Positions 38,201 to 46,173 of a DNA stretch of 64,000 bases are shown here, piece by piece (position 1 is the stretch's first letter; every line of letters begins with the position of its first letter). A model generated the notes under the pieces. That model was not told the DNA's origin, did not search any database, and worked only from the letters and a program-made list of their open reading frames with translations. Source of the DNA: Puniceicoccales bacterium Verruco_02 (GTDB lineage Bacteria; Verrucomicrobiota; Verrucomicrobiia; Opitutales; Oceanipulchritudinaceae); contig LVBW01000002.1 of NCBI GenBank assembly GCA_001604585.1, positions 34,184-98,183 of the forward strand, given 5' to 3'. Both the position numbers and the translations under genes were made by a program.

Positions 38201-38802
38201 GGCCTGAAGGGCAGGCTGCGATCCGCCCCGCGGGATAGATACAGATTCCGGCAGCGATCGCGCAGCCCTCCACCATATTCCTCGGCAAAGAGGAGCAGAA
38301 GGGGGCTGTTGCGGGCCAGTCTGCGTCGGTAGTCGAGCGCCAGAGTCCCGGCAAAGCTCTTGGAATCTGCCATCAGCTCGCGCTCAAAGCTGATGCCGCT
38401 CTCGAAGGCGTGTTCAGAGAGCACGCGATTGCAGAAGCCGTGTATTGTGAACACCTGCGCCTGATCGAAGGATTCCAGCGCCAGAGCCAGCCTCTGCCTG
38501 GCTGTGTTCGCCTCGCAGACGCGAAGCGCCGCTACGAGGGCCGGGTCTTTCTCCGGCGCTCCCTCGTCCAGCAAAGCACGCGCCCTGCGCAGGCGTTCGC
38601 GGATGCGCGAACGCAATTCGCGGGTGGCGGCATTGGTGTAGGTGCATACGAGTATGTCCCTAAGAGACAGCCCACGCTCCAGCAATAGGCGCAAGAGCAA
38701 GCCCTCGATGGAAAAGGTCTTCCCTGAACCTGCACCTGCCTCAAGCAGGCTCAGGCCCTCGTAAAGGGGAGTGCTGCCTATGTCGAAAGACTTCGGCTGC
38801 AT
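35293..38802 (-). CDS. recB: Exodeoxyribonuclease V beta subunit
   Basis: An 1169-residue helicase-nuclease. Walker A is GAGSGKT near 23-29; helicase motifs follow (VALVDEFQDTDRLQW, IIGDPKQAIYRFRGAD, LDRNWRSDP, VLTRHKSKGLEYPFVFVP). The RecB nuclease domain is intact near the C-terminus (FVDLIFRR, then YYILDWKSNWLG with catalytic Asp and Lys). The ATG at 38802 overlaps the recC stop by one base (TGATG), indicating coupling. With RecC and RecD it unwinds and degrades DNA ends and loads RecA. Confidence 0.96.
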   Translation of the reverse strand: MQPKSFDIGSTPLYEGLSLLEAGAGSGKTFSIEGLLLRLLLERGLSLRDILVCTYTNAATRELRSRIRERLRRARALLDEGAPEKDPALVAALRVCEANTARQRLALALESFDQAQVFTIHGFCNRVLSEHAFESGISFERELMADSKSFAGTLALDYRRRLARNSPLLLLFAEEYGGGLRDRCRNLYLSRGADRSLPFRPETAGDWPGPEEAEAQFRQILNEAVAIWVEEGDEILSFIRDKSRVNKPLYEKADLVEAAMLLLCESKQGSDVASALAALSIENVLAHLKKRPVAQAPDCAMFHLARRFTQLLRSCHLGLMADFLKEADLVADRRREELGSMGYDDLLYQTAEALARGQGLAAQLRARYRVALVDEFQDTDRLQWYIFNTLFNSGFGHSLFIIGDPKQAIYRFRGADIHTYLDAADQARQTLALDRNWRSDPLLVEAVNALFSARVSVFGSAGMEFRPALAAASPSPERAFLPAELAPEPMRFILQEVGAAGSADAWNLACMSMDMLALLRSGATVGGRPLRGSDIAVIVPRHNQALDVLNALRVVGIQAVQETGASVFESEEAATLLAFLTCMLQPSDEALRRWVLAGPLFGMDAAQLAELAASDALWRRWDDAFVSFCRSWEAEGIVPAFRALERATGLRARIMGSSGGERALTNILHLVELLNEAAHVQRLAPQTLVQWLSRMMQEDEARPMDGHAVRLESDERAVTVLTRHKSKGLEYPFVFVPFCDMPAKLRKDSYLTLRDEKGCPALWLEPAPAMPPEARLDAEREDLEERMRLLYVTLTRARNRCYLYLRRDELEKSSARHSLLELFGADDWEGFRAYLHKCSDSVPDSISIEYRDLPPAPKPLGQGAESIELCLRSLMHRPDCRPMITSFSALQAGAEAYENKLPVAELPEREDAPALLPESAPAELSGVAAFPKGAGAGSFFHACLEKMDFADSSGWAALVRWQLALAGMDASMWAGTALDCLNSVLDTPLEKGGFALRGTPAADLLREMEFYIPAQGPDFSALSAAFAEEGVPFADSAARLARMEGVGVDGYLKGFVDLIFRREGRYYILDWKSNWLGADASAYSPAAMHGAMLEHNYYLQGCLYALAFRRGMRQRQPNWDYVRDFGGIYYLFLRGAQPLRPGSGVVRFCPSATMLDAVEAALGGEGRTL
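35301..35307 (-). promoter_or_regulatory. Ribosome-binding site fixing the recD start
   Basis: GGGAGGA on the minus strand, four bases before the GTG at 35296, lies inside the last recB codons. It is one of the clearest Shine-Dalgarno sequences in the window and shows that recD starts at the GTGA overlap. Confidence 0.75.
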
Positions 38803-41800
38803 CACTTGAGTTCCTCCAAGTGTTCGTGATAGCCGCGCCAAAGCGCATCGGCCAACTCCATGAATTCGTCGGCATACGTGCGTACAGGGTCCACATCGCG
38901 AAACGCAGCGCGCGTCCATACATCGTCGCGCTCAGGCGTTCGAAAAAGTGTGTAAGAGGGATCCCACACGTCCAAGGCTTTCTCGTAGGGACTCTTCACG
39001 CTCGCCCTGCCGCCAGCCTTCTGCGCCCCGGCTGCAAACCCGCATTCGAGGAACAGAGGCAGGGGTCTGACGATTCCGCTGCGGTATATGCCAAGCAGGC
39101 GCTCCATGCGCTCGCAGGCATCGTCTGGAATCGTCATCGAAATGATGCTGTCTGTACCAATCTGCACGATGCGCTGTGGGCAAGCTGCAATCCCGCGCTG
39201 CCGCAGCGCCCCGGCGGCAATGGCATAGACCCATGCCCGAAGATACTCTGTCGTGCGCAGACGGCCTGGCCTCCACTCAACGAGCCTGCCGTTGACAATG
39301 GGCGACATGCGCACATTCAGGCGGATGGGCAGATTCTGGGAGCTGCTTTCATATGTCCCGTGCAGGCTCTCCCTTGGGCCTTCCAAGAGACTGACCACTT
39401 TAGCATGACAGTCGCTCGCAGCCTTGCGCAGCTTGTTCATCGCGTCCTCGCCCTCCAAGCCCCAAGGCAGGACGCCTTCCGCACGGCTTCGGGCAGCGAC
39501 GCGGATTGGGTCGCGCCCTTCGGACAGGGCATTTGTCAGGCGGCGCATCTGTTCGTAATACCCAAGCCCGTCAAGTTCCAGAGGCTCCTCGTCCTCCGGC
39601 AGACGCTCTTCACGCGGATTGCGCATCCCCATGACCTGCTCAAGAAAGAAGCGGTCCGGGTGCGCCAGAAACTCGCATAGCGTATCGAGATCCGGGTTGT
39701 CGAAACCCTCCGGGAACATCTCCAGAGCTTCGGAGCAAAAGGCTTCGCGTGGCTCGCGCCTAGTGGCGGCAAGGGCTGCCTCGTAATCGCTCCGCGAATA
39801 GCTGAAAAGCGTGGCTCCGGGCAAAAAGTAACTGCGGGAGAATGGCTGGAGGGGGTGCCGAACAAGAAACACTTCGGCATACTGAGGCCCAGCAAGGTAT
39901 TCCATCAGTTCGCTTACCGGGACAGAGGGTTGACTATCCGGGCCGCCCTGCGGGGATACGCCGCTGTAACTAATGTAAAGGCGCTCGCGGGCACAGAGCA
40001 GGGTTTCGAGAAACAGGTAGCGGTCGCCAGCGCGGCGAGAGGCATCGCCCATGCGTGGCGCGCGGGCAATGAGGTCGAAGGACAGGGGCCTGTCCTGCCT
40101 TGGGAAAGCCTCGTCGTCCATGCCAATTAGGCAGATGAGCCGGGCCGGAACGCTGCGCATTGGCTTGAGTTCGGCAAATGTAATGCCCCCGGACAAAAAG
40201 CCGTGCGGGGCCATCGCCCCCAACAGTTCCTCTTCCATGAGGCTGTGTATGCAGCGGATATCGAGCTTTTGAGAGGCGGCGGGGGCCTGCGATTCGAGCC
40301 GCGAAATCGCGGACAGTATCTCGGACAGCTCCTGCGCATGTTCGTCCGCGGTTGGCAATAGACTTGCCACGGCTTCGCGTAGAGGCCCGGCCCATTCCGC
40401 TGGCGTACGCTCCCCCTCAAGCGAGCGAACAGATCGGCGAATGGCCATAAAGGCGGAAGTGGCGCGGGCTAATAATTGCAAGTTTCCACCCTCGGCCTCA
40501 CCCCACGGGGCTATGTCGGCAAAGGCTACATCCTCGCGCCCATTCATCATCGCGCCCAGTACCATCGAATCAAAGCCAGCCTGCCATGTATTGGCCTCCT
40601 CCGGCCCCAGCCCCAGAGCCTCGCGGTCGGCGGCGTCCAGCCCCCATCTCACACCGCTTTTCAAGCAGATTCCGCGCAGACGGGCCAGTTCCTCTGCGTC
40701 CAAATCAAAGCGTTCAGCGAGGGCTGGCTGCTCCAGTAGAGAAAGAAGTTCCGTGGCCGTGCGGCGGCTGCGCACAAGTTCGCACAGGCGTAGGAGAGCA
40801 TCGCAGAGGGGCTGCTCGCGAGGACCGCGATCTGCCACATGGAAGGGCAGTGCTTGCTCGCCCGGCGCAGAGGTGCCGAACACGGCCTTGATGCCGGGGG
40901 CGAATTTTCCTATGTCGGGTGCCAGAACAAGTATGTCTCTTGGGCGAAGGCTCCGGTCCTCGTCCATTTGCTGCAAGAGATGGTCTTTAAGGGCCTCCAA
41001 CTCTCGCGTGGCTCCGGCACAGCTCGCCAGCACAAGACTGGAGTCGCGCTGCGTTTCGAGCCGTTCATGACTGGGGAGCATGTTGAGCAGATCGCCCTGC
41101 ATGCGTGCAAGCACGCTGTCCTCGCCCGGCTCTTCAAAGACTTCCATACCAGGCTCTGACCCGACGTCCGAGAGGAGGTTGACAAGGTCCGCACCCTGCG
41201 CGCCAAGAGACGATAGAAGGGGCTGGCCAAACTCGTCCCCCTGCCCTGCGGCACGGGCTTTTTTCGCCTCGCCGCGCCCCGGCAGGTCTCCCCAGTATTG
41301 GGCACAGGGGGAAAGCAGGAACAGCTCCACATGGCGATGCCGCGCCAGTATGCTAAGAAACTGCACTTGCAGCGGCGGCAGCGTGGATACGCCGAACACG
41401 AGCGCGCGCTCCGGCAGTCCCTGAGGAGCTTGGAGTACGGAGAAGCGACGGAGCAGCTCTGCGGGAAGTAGCGCCGAGGAATCGCTGCGCAGGCTGCGCC
41501 AAAGCTCGGCCTGCCAGTCGCCCGCCCCTCCCCCAGCCTCCCATGTATCCAGTAGTTCCGGTCTGTAAAGAGCGTAGCGGCCAAAGAGTTCCGCTATGCG
41601 CCGGGAGAGCTGAAGACGGCGGAACGAGCTGCCACTTTCGAGGTAACGTTCCAGCTCCGCCCCACCGGGAAGGACTGCGGCAGAGTCCAGCTTGGCGAAG
41701 ATGTGCCACATGTCAGCCTGCGCATCCATGCCCGCAAGGGTTTCCTTGCCAAGGGCGGCGGACAGGGTTTCCTGCATGAAGTTGGCGGGGAATACATAGC

Positions 41801-41978
41801 GCACGTTCATGCAGCAGCCGTCCAAGTCCGCAAGGCGCAGGCTTAGCCAGCGGGCCACGCCGGGGGTCTGCACGACGATGCGCAGCGGCTCGAAGGGGTC
41901 CGCCGAGCTTCCGTTCAGGGCAGTGAGCATCCGGGCAAGGGTTTCCAGCCTGTTGGAACTGTGGACACGGAGGGGCAT
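38802..41978 (-). CDS. recC: Exodeoxyribonuclease V gamma subunit
   Basis: A 1058-residue RecC. The start MPLRVHSSNRLETLARML matches the family N-terminus; the frame continues upstream without conservation. Inactive-helicase blocks are seen (RDILVLAPDIGKFAPGIKAVFG, PARLICLIGMDDEAFPRQDRPLSFDLIA, RYLFLETLLCARERLYISY). RecC holds the complex together and scans for Chi. First of three coupled rec genes and 135 nt after a TonB-family gene. Confidence 0.95.
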   Translation of the reverse strand: MPLRVHSSNRLETLARMLTALNGSSADPFEPLRIVVQTPGVARWLSLRLADLDGCCMNVRYVFPANFMQETLSAALGKETLAGMDAQADMWHIFAKLDSAAVLPGGAELERYLESGSSFRRLQLSRRIAELFGRYALYRPELLDTWEAGGGAGDWQAELWRSLRSDSSALLPAELLRRFSVLQAPQGLPERALVFGVSTLPPLQVQFLSILARHRHVELFLLSPCAQYWGDLPGRGEAKKARAAGQGDEFGQPLLSSLGAQGADLVNLLSDVGSEPGMEVFEEPGEDSVLARMQGDLLNMLPSHERLETQRDSSLVLASCAGATRELEALKDHLLQQMDEDRSLRPRDILVLAPDIGKFAPGIKAVFGTSAPGEQALPFHVADRGPREQPLCDALLRLCELVRSRRTATELLSLLEQPALAERFDLDAEELARLRGICLKSGVRWGLDAADREALGLGPEEANTWQAGFDSMVLGAMMNGREDVAFADIAPWGEAEGGNLQLLARATSAFMAIRRSVRSLEGERTPAEWAGPLREAVASLLPTADEHAQELSEILSAISRLESQAPAASQKLDIRCIHSLMEEELLGAMAPHGFLSGGITFAELKPMRSVPARLICLIGMDDEAFPRQDRPLSFDLIARAPRMGDASRRAGDRYLFLETLLCARERLYISYSGVSPQGGPDSQPSVPVSELMEYLAGPQYAEVFLVRHPLQPFSRSYFLPGATLFSYSRSDYEAALAATRREPREAFCSEALEMFPEGFDNPDLDTLCEFLAHPDRFFLEQVMGMRNPREERLPEDEEPLELDGLGYYEQMRRLTNALSEGRDPIRVAARSRAEGVLPWGLEGEDAMNKLRKAASDCHAKVVSLLEGPRESLHGTYESSSQNLPIRLNVRMSPIVNGRLVEWRPGRLRTTEYLRAWVYAIAAGALRQRGIAACPQRIVQIGTDSIISMTIPDDACERMERLLGIYRSGIVRPLPLFLECGFAAGAQKAGGRASVKSPYEKALDVWDPSYTLFRTPERDDVWTRAAFRDVDPVRTYADEFMELADALWRGYHEHLEELK

Positions 41979-42113
41979 GGGCGTCGGATTGCGGCGGGCT
42001 GACGGCAACAACTGCCAGCATGATTGCAAAAGCCGTGCGCTCTGGCAAGCAGCGGGCAAGGGAAGCTCCACGCTGGCGGAAAGCGTGAAGGCCGATCAGT
42101 ACAGGGCCGTTTG

Positions 42114-42797
42114 CTAGTACCAGTTGATTCTGCCAGTGCCGGATATATCATTCCAGCGTATTATCGAGGACACGGGTTTTCCATCGACAAGTGCGGGCGA
42201 AAGCGCAGCGTCCTTCAGCGCGCGAACATAGGCGTTCGCATAAGTTTCGTTGCTGAAGTGGTGGACGTAGATGAACGTGACCTTGCCGGTCCTATCCACT
42301 ACAAAGTCGATGCTGAGCGAGAGTTCCTCTCCGTCACCGAACCATCCTGTGCTTGACGGGGGGAACTTGGGTCTGAATTTTTTGAGGAATTGTGGCGCTA
42401 CGTCCACATCCTTGGACTCAATAACGGCCTTGTCCAAAGTGTACGCCATTTCCATGCGCATTTTCAGGGGGGCGGCCTTACCGTCCTTGCGCCCTGGCTT
42501 GAACTTGAAATGTTCGGCGGCATAACAGGCGCTGGCGTTGAAACCTGCTTCCTTGCTTTCGATTACGGATGAAGAGAGCACGTCTCCGTGCTTGTCGAGC
42601 GAGACTTCCACCAGCACTTTTCCTTCGACGCCGCGCTTGTACAGGTCGATTGGATACACGGGGATGTAGGTGCAGGTGATGACAGGGGCTTCTATGACGG
42701 GCTTCTTTTCTGCTGGGGCGGCTTTGTCTTCCGCAAGCAATGGGGATAAGGCACAGCCAATCAGGCTGACAAGGGCTAGGAACAGGTCTCTTTTCAT
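42114..42797 (-). CDS. Secreted protein with two TonB C-terminal-like domains
   Basis: A 227-residue protein with a cleavable signal peptide (MKRDLFLALV to LLAE). Residues about 38-105 (YPIDLYKRGVEGKVLVEVSLDKHGDVLSS, FKFKPGRKDG) form a TonB C-terminal domain. Residues about 145-220 (LSLSIDFVVDRTGKVTFIYV, ALKDAALSPALVDGKPV) form a second, more diverged one. There is no membrane anchor or long Pro-rich spacer, so it is not a standard TonB. It may be a periplasmic partner in envelope energy coupling. It is divergent from alkD by 132 nt and precedes recC. Confidence 0.75.
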   Translation of the reverse strand: MKRDLFLALVSLIGCALSPLLAEDKAAPAEKKPVIEAPVITCTYIPVYPIDLYKRGVEGKVLVEVSLDKHGDVLSSSVIESKEAGFNASACYAAEHFKFKPGRKDGKAAPLKMRMEMAYTLDKAVIESKDVDVAPQFLKKFRPKFPPSSTGWFGDGEELSLSIDFVVDRTGKVTFIYVHHFSNETYANAYVRALKDAALSPALVDGKPVSSIIRWNDISGTGRINWY

Positions 42798-42929
42798 ACG
42801 GGAGTGGGGATATTCGTTTGTATATATGCCTGCCCCATCCATTGCAAACGCAAATCTTTTAATGGTCAGATGCGCTGTGCGAGACTGAATCGCTTGCCTG
42901 TTAATACAAACCTTTGCCATAACACTGCC

Positions 42930-43640
42930 ATGTCGATTTCATCACAGGAACTCATGAGTCGCATTGCGGCGCTTGGCGATGCGGAGCGCGCACGCCGCTC
43001 TGCTCAGTACTTCAAGACTGGGCCGGGAGAGTATGCGGAGGGCGACCGCTTTCTTGGACTGGAGCTGCGCGACGCACATGCGCTAGTCAAGGAGCTGTGG
43101 AGGGACACTTCTTTGGCGGTCTGCGAGGAGCTTCTGAAGGGTGACTTTCACGAGTTCCGCACCGTGGCCTTGGACATCATGGTGAGGCGCTTCCAGAAGG
43201 GGGACGAGGTCGAGCGCGAGGCTATCGTGCGCATGTATCTGGCCAATACGGCTCGCGTCAACAACTGGGATTTGGTCGATATGTCGGCTCACAAGATTCT
43301 CGGAGCATGGCTGGAGAATATGGACCGTTCGCTGCTGTACTCACTGGCAAGGAGCGAGCTGCTCTGGGAGCGGCGCATAGCGATCATCAGCACTTTTCAT
43401 TATACTGACCGTCGCGACTTTGTCGATGCCTTGGCGATCGCAGAGCTGCTCCTTGGCGACAGGCACGATTTGATTCACAAGGCAACGGGCTGGGTGTTGC
43501 GCGAGGTGGGAAAGAAGGACGAGGCGACGCTTTGCCGTTTTCTGGATCTTCATGCGACAAAGATGCCGAGGACGGCGCTGCGCTACTCCCTGGAAAAGTT
43601 CCAGCCCGAGAGGCGGAAGTATTACATGGCGCTGAGGTAG
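42930..43640 (+). CDS. DNA alkylation repair protein (AlkD-like)
   Basis: A 236-residue HEAT-like repeat DNA glycosylase. The start MSISSQELMSRIAALGD gives the usual family length. Typical blocks are YFKTGPGEYAEGDRFLGLELRD, NNWDLVDMSAHKILG, LWERRIAIISTFHYTDRRDF and HKATGWVLREVGKKDEATLCRFLD. The family removes N3- and N7-alkylated purines. It ends at a shared terminator with glyS. Confidence 0.9.
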   Translation: MSISSQELMSRIAALGDAERARRSAQYFKTGPGEYAEGDRFLGLELRDAHALVKELWRDTSLAVCEELLKGDFHEFRTVALDIMVRRFQKGDEVEREAIVRMYLANTARVNNWDLVDMSAHKILGAWLENMDRSLLYSLARSELLWERRIAIISTFHYTDRRDFVDALAIAELLLGDRHDLIHKATGWVLREVGKKDEATLCRFLDLHATKMPRTALRYSLEKFQPERRKYYMALR

Positions 43641-43776
43641 CTGGAACGTCAGGCGCAGGTCTTGATCCTGCACTACCGGGAGTGGTGTATTGCGACAACG
43701 GATGACCCGCGCCGCTTCGGGAAGGCTTTACGATACGACAAGGCTAGCTTGTTTTACGGGCAATCCCAGTAACAAA

Positions 43777-43808
43777 AAAGGCTCACCCGATGCCGGATGA
43801 GCCTTTTG
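43777..43808. terminator. Bidirectional terminator between alkD and glyS
   Basis: A 10-bp inverted repeat (AAAAGGCTCA 43777-43786 against 43799-43808) with A-rich left and T-rich right flanks, between converging genes. Confidence 0.85.
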
Positions 43809-43830
43809 TGAAATGTTCGTCCGGCGCCCC

Positions 43831-45375
43831 CTACTCGCCCATTTTCTCGGCCACCCAGGCCACTACCTCGGACTCGTGGATACGCACCTGCTTGGTGGTG
43901 TCGCGATCCCTAATCGTCACGCATCCATCCTTCTCGATCGTGTCGAAGTCCACCGTGATGCACCAAGGCGTGCCGATCTCGTCTTGACGACGATAACGAC
44001 GCCCTATTGCGCCTGCGGCATCCCAGAAAGCGGGCCAACGCTTTTGCAGACGCTTGTAAATAGCCTGCGCCTTCTCCACAAGCTCCGGCTTGTTCTTTAA
44101 GAGCGGGAACACGGCCACCTTGTAAGGAGCCACCTTGGGCGCAAAACGAAGCAGCACGCGCTTCTCGGCCACGCCCTTGTCGTTGGGCACCTCGTCCTCG
44201 TCGTAGGCCGCCGTCAGCACCGCGAGGAAGGCGCGGTCCACGCCGAAGGACGGCTCGATGACGTGCGGGAGATACTTTTCCTTCTTCTCCTCGTCGAAGT
44301 ACTCGAGGTTCTTGCCCGAATACTGCTGATGCTGGGTAAGGTCGAAATTGCCGCGCACCGCTATGCCCTCCAGCTCCTGCTGCCCGTGCGGGAAGCTGAA
44401 ACTGAGATCCGTGCAGGCCTTGGCGTAATGAGCCAGCTTTTCCTGCGGGTGCACGTCCTCCTTGATGGACTCGCGCGGCAGGCCGATGGATACGAACCAG
44501 TCGATGCAGGTGTCTATCCACTGACGATGCAGGGCCTTCCAGTCCGCGTCCGGCTGGATGAAATACTCAATCTCCATCTGCTCGAACTCGCGGCAGCGGA
44601 AGACGAAGTTACGCGGCGTAATCTCGTTGCGGAAGGCCTTGCCGATCTGCGCTATGCCGAAGGGCACCTTGACGCGGCCCGTATCGAGCACGTTCTTGTA
44701 GTTATTGAAAATGCCCTGCGCGGTCTCGGGGCGAAGGTAGGCGACGGCGGACTCGTCCTGAAGGGCGCCGACGTGCGTCTCGAACATCAGCTTGAACTGG
44801 CGAGCGGGCGTCAGGGTGCCGATTTTCGTAGCGTCCGGGCCAAGGATGCTGGCCAGCTCCGCCTCCGTCACCTCGGTGAACTCCCGCCTTGCGGCCAGCT
44901 TGTCCTCGAGGATTTTGAGCGACTTCTGCCCCACGCTGTCGCGCAGGGTCTTGGCGCGTTTAAGAATTTCCAAATCGCTGGCGTCCTCCATGAAGGCGGC
45001 AAGGCCCAGATACTGCGCCTCGGCTCCGGCGACAGGTTCGGCTGCCCACACGGGGGCAACGAACACTTGGTCGGCGCGGTAGCGCTTCTTGGTCTCGCGG
45101 CAGTCGGTCATGGGGTCGGAAAAGCCTGCCACATGGCCGCTAGCTTCCCACGTGCGCGGGTGCATGATGATGGACGAGTCCAGCCCCACGATGTCGTCGC
45201 GCCCGTGGACAAAGTCCTGCCACCACGCGCGCTTGATGTTGTTCTTCAGCTCCACGCCCAGTGGTCCGTAGTCGAAAAAGCCCGCGTAACCACCGTAGAT
45301 TTCGCTGGAGGGGAAGATAAAGCCGCGACGCTTGCACAGCGTCACAAGGGTTTCCATCGTGAGAAGTTCTGCCAT
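43831..45375 (-). CDS. glyQS: Glycyl-tRNA synthetase, single-chain class II type
   Basis: A 514-residue enzyme of the eukaryote/archaeal-like alpha2 type, not the alpha2beta2 form. Family blocks: [14 protein letters not shown] near the N-terminus, [42 protein letters not shown] (motif 2), [13 protein letters not shown] (motif 3), then an anticodon-binding domain starting [14 protein letters not shown]. Class II motifs are intact. ATG at 45375 gives [11 protein letters not shown]. Divergent from the zinc-ribbon gene by 86 nt. Confidence 0.96.
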   Translation of the reverse strand: MAELLTMETLVTLCKRRGFIFPSSEIYGGYAGFFDYGPLGVELKNNIKRAWWQDFVHGRDDIVGLDSSIIMHPRTWEASGHVAGFSDPMTDCRETKKRYRADQVFVAPVWAAEPVAGAEAQYLGLAAFMEDASDLEILKRAKTLRDSVGQKSLKILEDKLAARREFTEVTEAELASILGPDATKIGTLTPARQFKLMFETHVGALQDESAVAYLRPETAQGIFNNYKNVLDTGRVKVPFGIAQIGKAFRNEITPRNFVFRCREFEQMEIEYFIQPDADWKALHRQWIDTCIDWFVSIGLPRESIKEDVHPQEKLAHYAKACTDLSFSFPHGQQELEGIAVRGNFDLTQHQQYSGKNLEYFDEEKKEKYLPHVIEPSFGVDRAFLAVLTAAYDEDEVPNDKGVAEKRVLLRFAPKVAPYKVAVFPLLKNKPELVEKAQAIYKRLQKRWPAFWDAAGAIGRRYRRQDEIGTPWCITVDFDTIEKDGCVTIRDRDTTKQVRIHESEVVAWVAEKMGE

Positions 45376-45461
45376 AAAGAGCACAATTATGCCGCGGTAC
45401 TGCTCAAGGTCAAGGCGGCAGCCTTGCCGGAAGACCCGCAATGGGTGTATTGTGATTAGCT

Positions 45462-46055
45462 ATGGCACAGTCCTGCATATGCCCGCATTGCGGCAACAGC
45501 TTCAGCGTCAGAGAACTGCCCTTCACACAGTGCCCGCACTGCGGCCGGGAGCTGCCCGACGCGCTCGTGGCGGAGCTGGAGAGCAACTACGTGCCGCAGC
45601 GCCCCTTCTCGCTGAGCCTTCAGATGTATGCGGGCTATATACTTGGCCTTCTCATGCTCGCCGCCCTGCCCTGGGCCTTCCAACCCGTGGACACGAGCAT
45701 ACTCGAACAGCTCGGCATCCCGCCTATGATGACCCTGCCGCCCATACTCATGGGCACATTGTCGGTGTTTAAAACAGCTTTCTTGTTACTAAGCAGCCGT
45801 CAGCTACATAGGCACGACCCGCGCAGCCGCATGACGCTCCTCCTGATGGTGTTCGTCTTCACCGTGCCTGAGACAGCGATGATGGCCCCCATGCTCTCCG
45901 GCAGCGAACTAGGCAGCATCATCTTTGCCACCAGCGCCATTATCGCCATACTTAGCCTGAGCTTTGCCTACCTCTACCTGTATCATTGGAAGGCGGCACT
46001 GCGCTATTACGGAACGCTGGAATACCTTCGGGAAAGAGGGCGCGACCGGGTATAA
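45462..46055 (+). CDS. Zinc-ribbon membrane protein of unknown function
   Basis: A 197-residue protein. Two CPHC pairs (Cys7/Cys10 and Cys24/Cys27) make an N-terminal zinc ribbon. Four hydrophobic segments follow (MYAGYILGLLMLAALPWAF, PPILMGTLSVFKTAFLLL, LLMVFVFTVPETAMMAPML, SIIFATSAIIAILSLSFAYLYLY). This resembles small paraquat-inducible A-like or DUF zinc-ribbon membrane proteins, but no firm family. Ribbon faces the cytoplasm if the first segment is N-in. Confidence 0.75.
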   Translation: MAQSCICPHCGNSFSVRELPFTQCPHCGRELPDALVAELESNYVPQRPFSLSLQMYAGYILGLLMLAALPWAFQPVDTSILEQLGIPPMMTLPPILMGTLSVFKTAFLLLSSRQLHRHDPRSRMTLLLMVFVFTVPETAMMAPMLSGSELGSIIFATSAIIAILSLSFAYLYLYHWKAALRYYGTLEYLRERGRDRV

Positions 46056-46173
46056 AAATGCCCTCACCCTGCAAGAGGTATTGCCATCAGCGCACGCCAC
46101 CGCAATAGTAATCTAGTCAACCTCGGGCCTTAACATTACTCCAAGGCCCCTACACCCCACACCCCTCCTTAAC

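Noticed and set aside
44263..45459. 398-residue open frame opposite glyQS
   Set aside because: It lies wholly antisense to a well-supported tRNA synthetase, and no family motif is visible. High GC in third codon positions makes such shadows.
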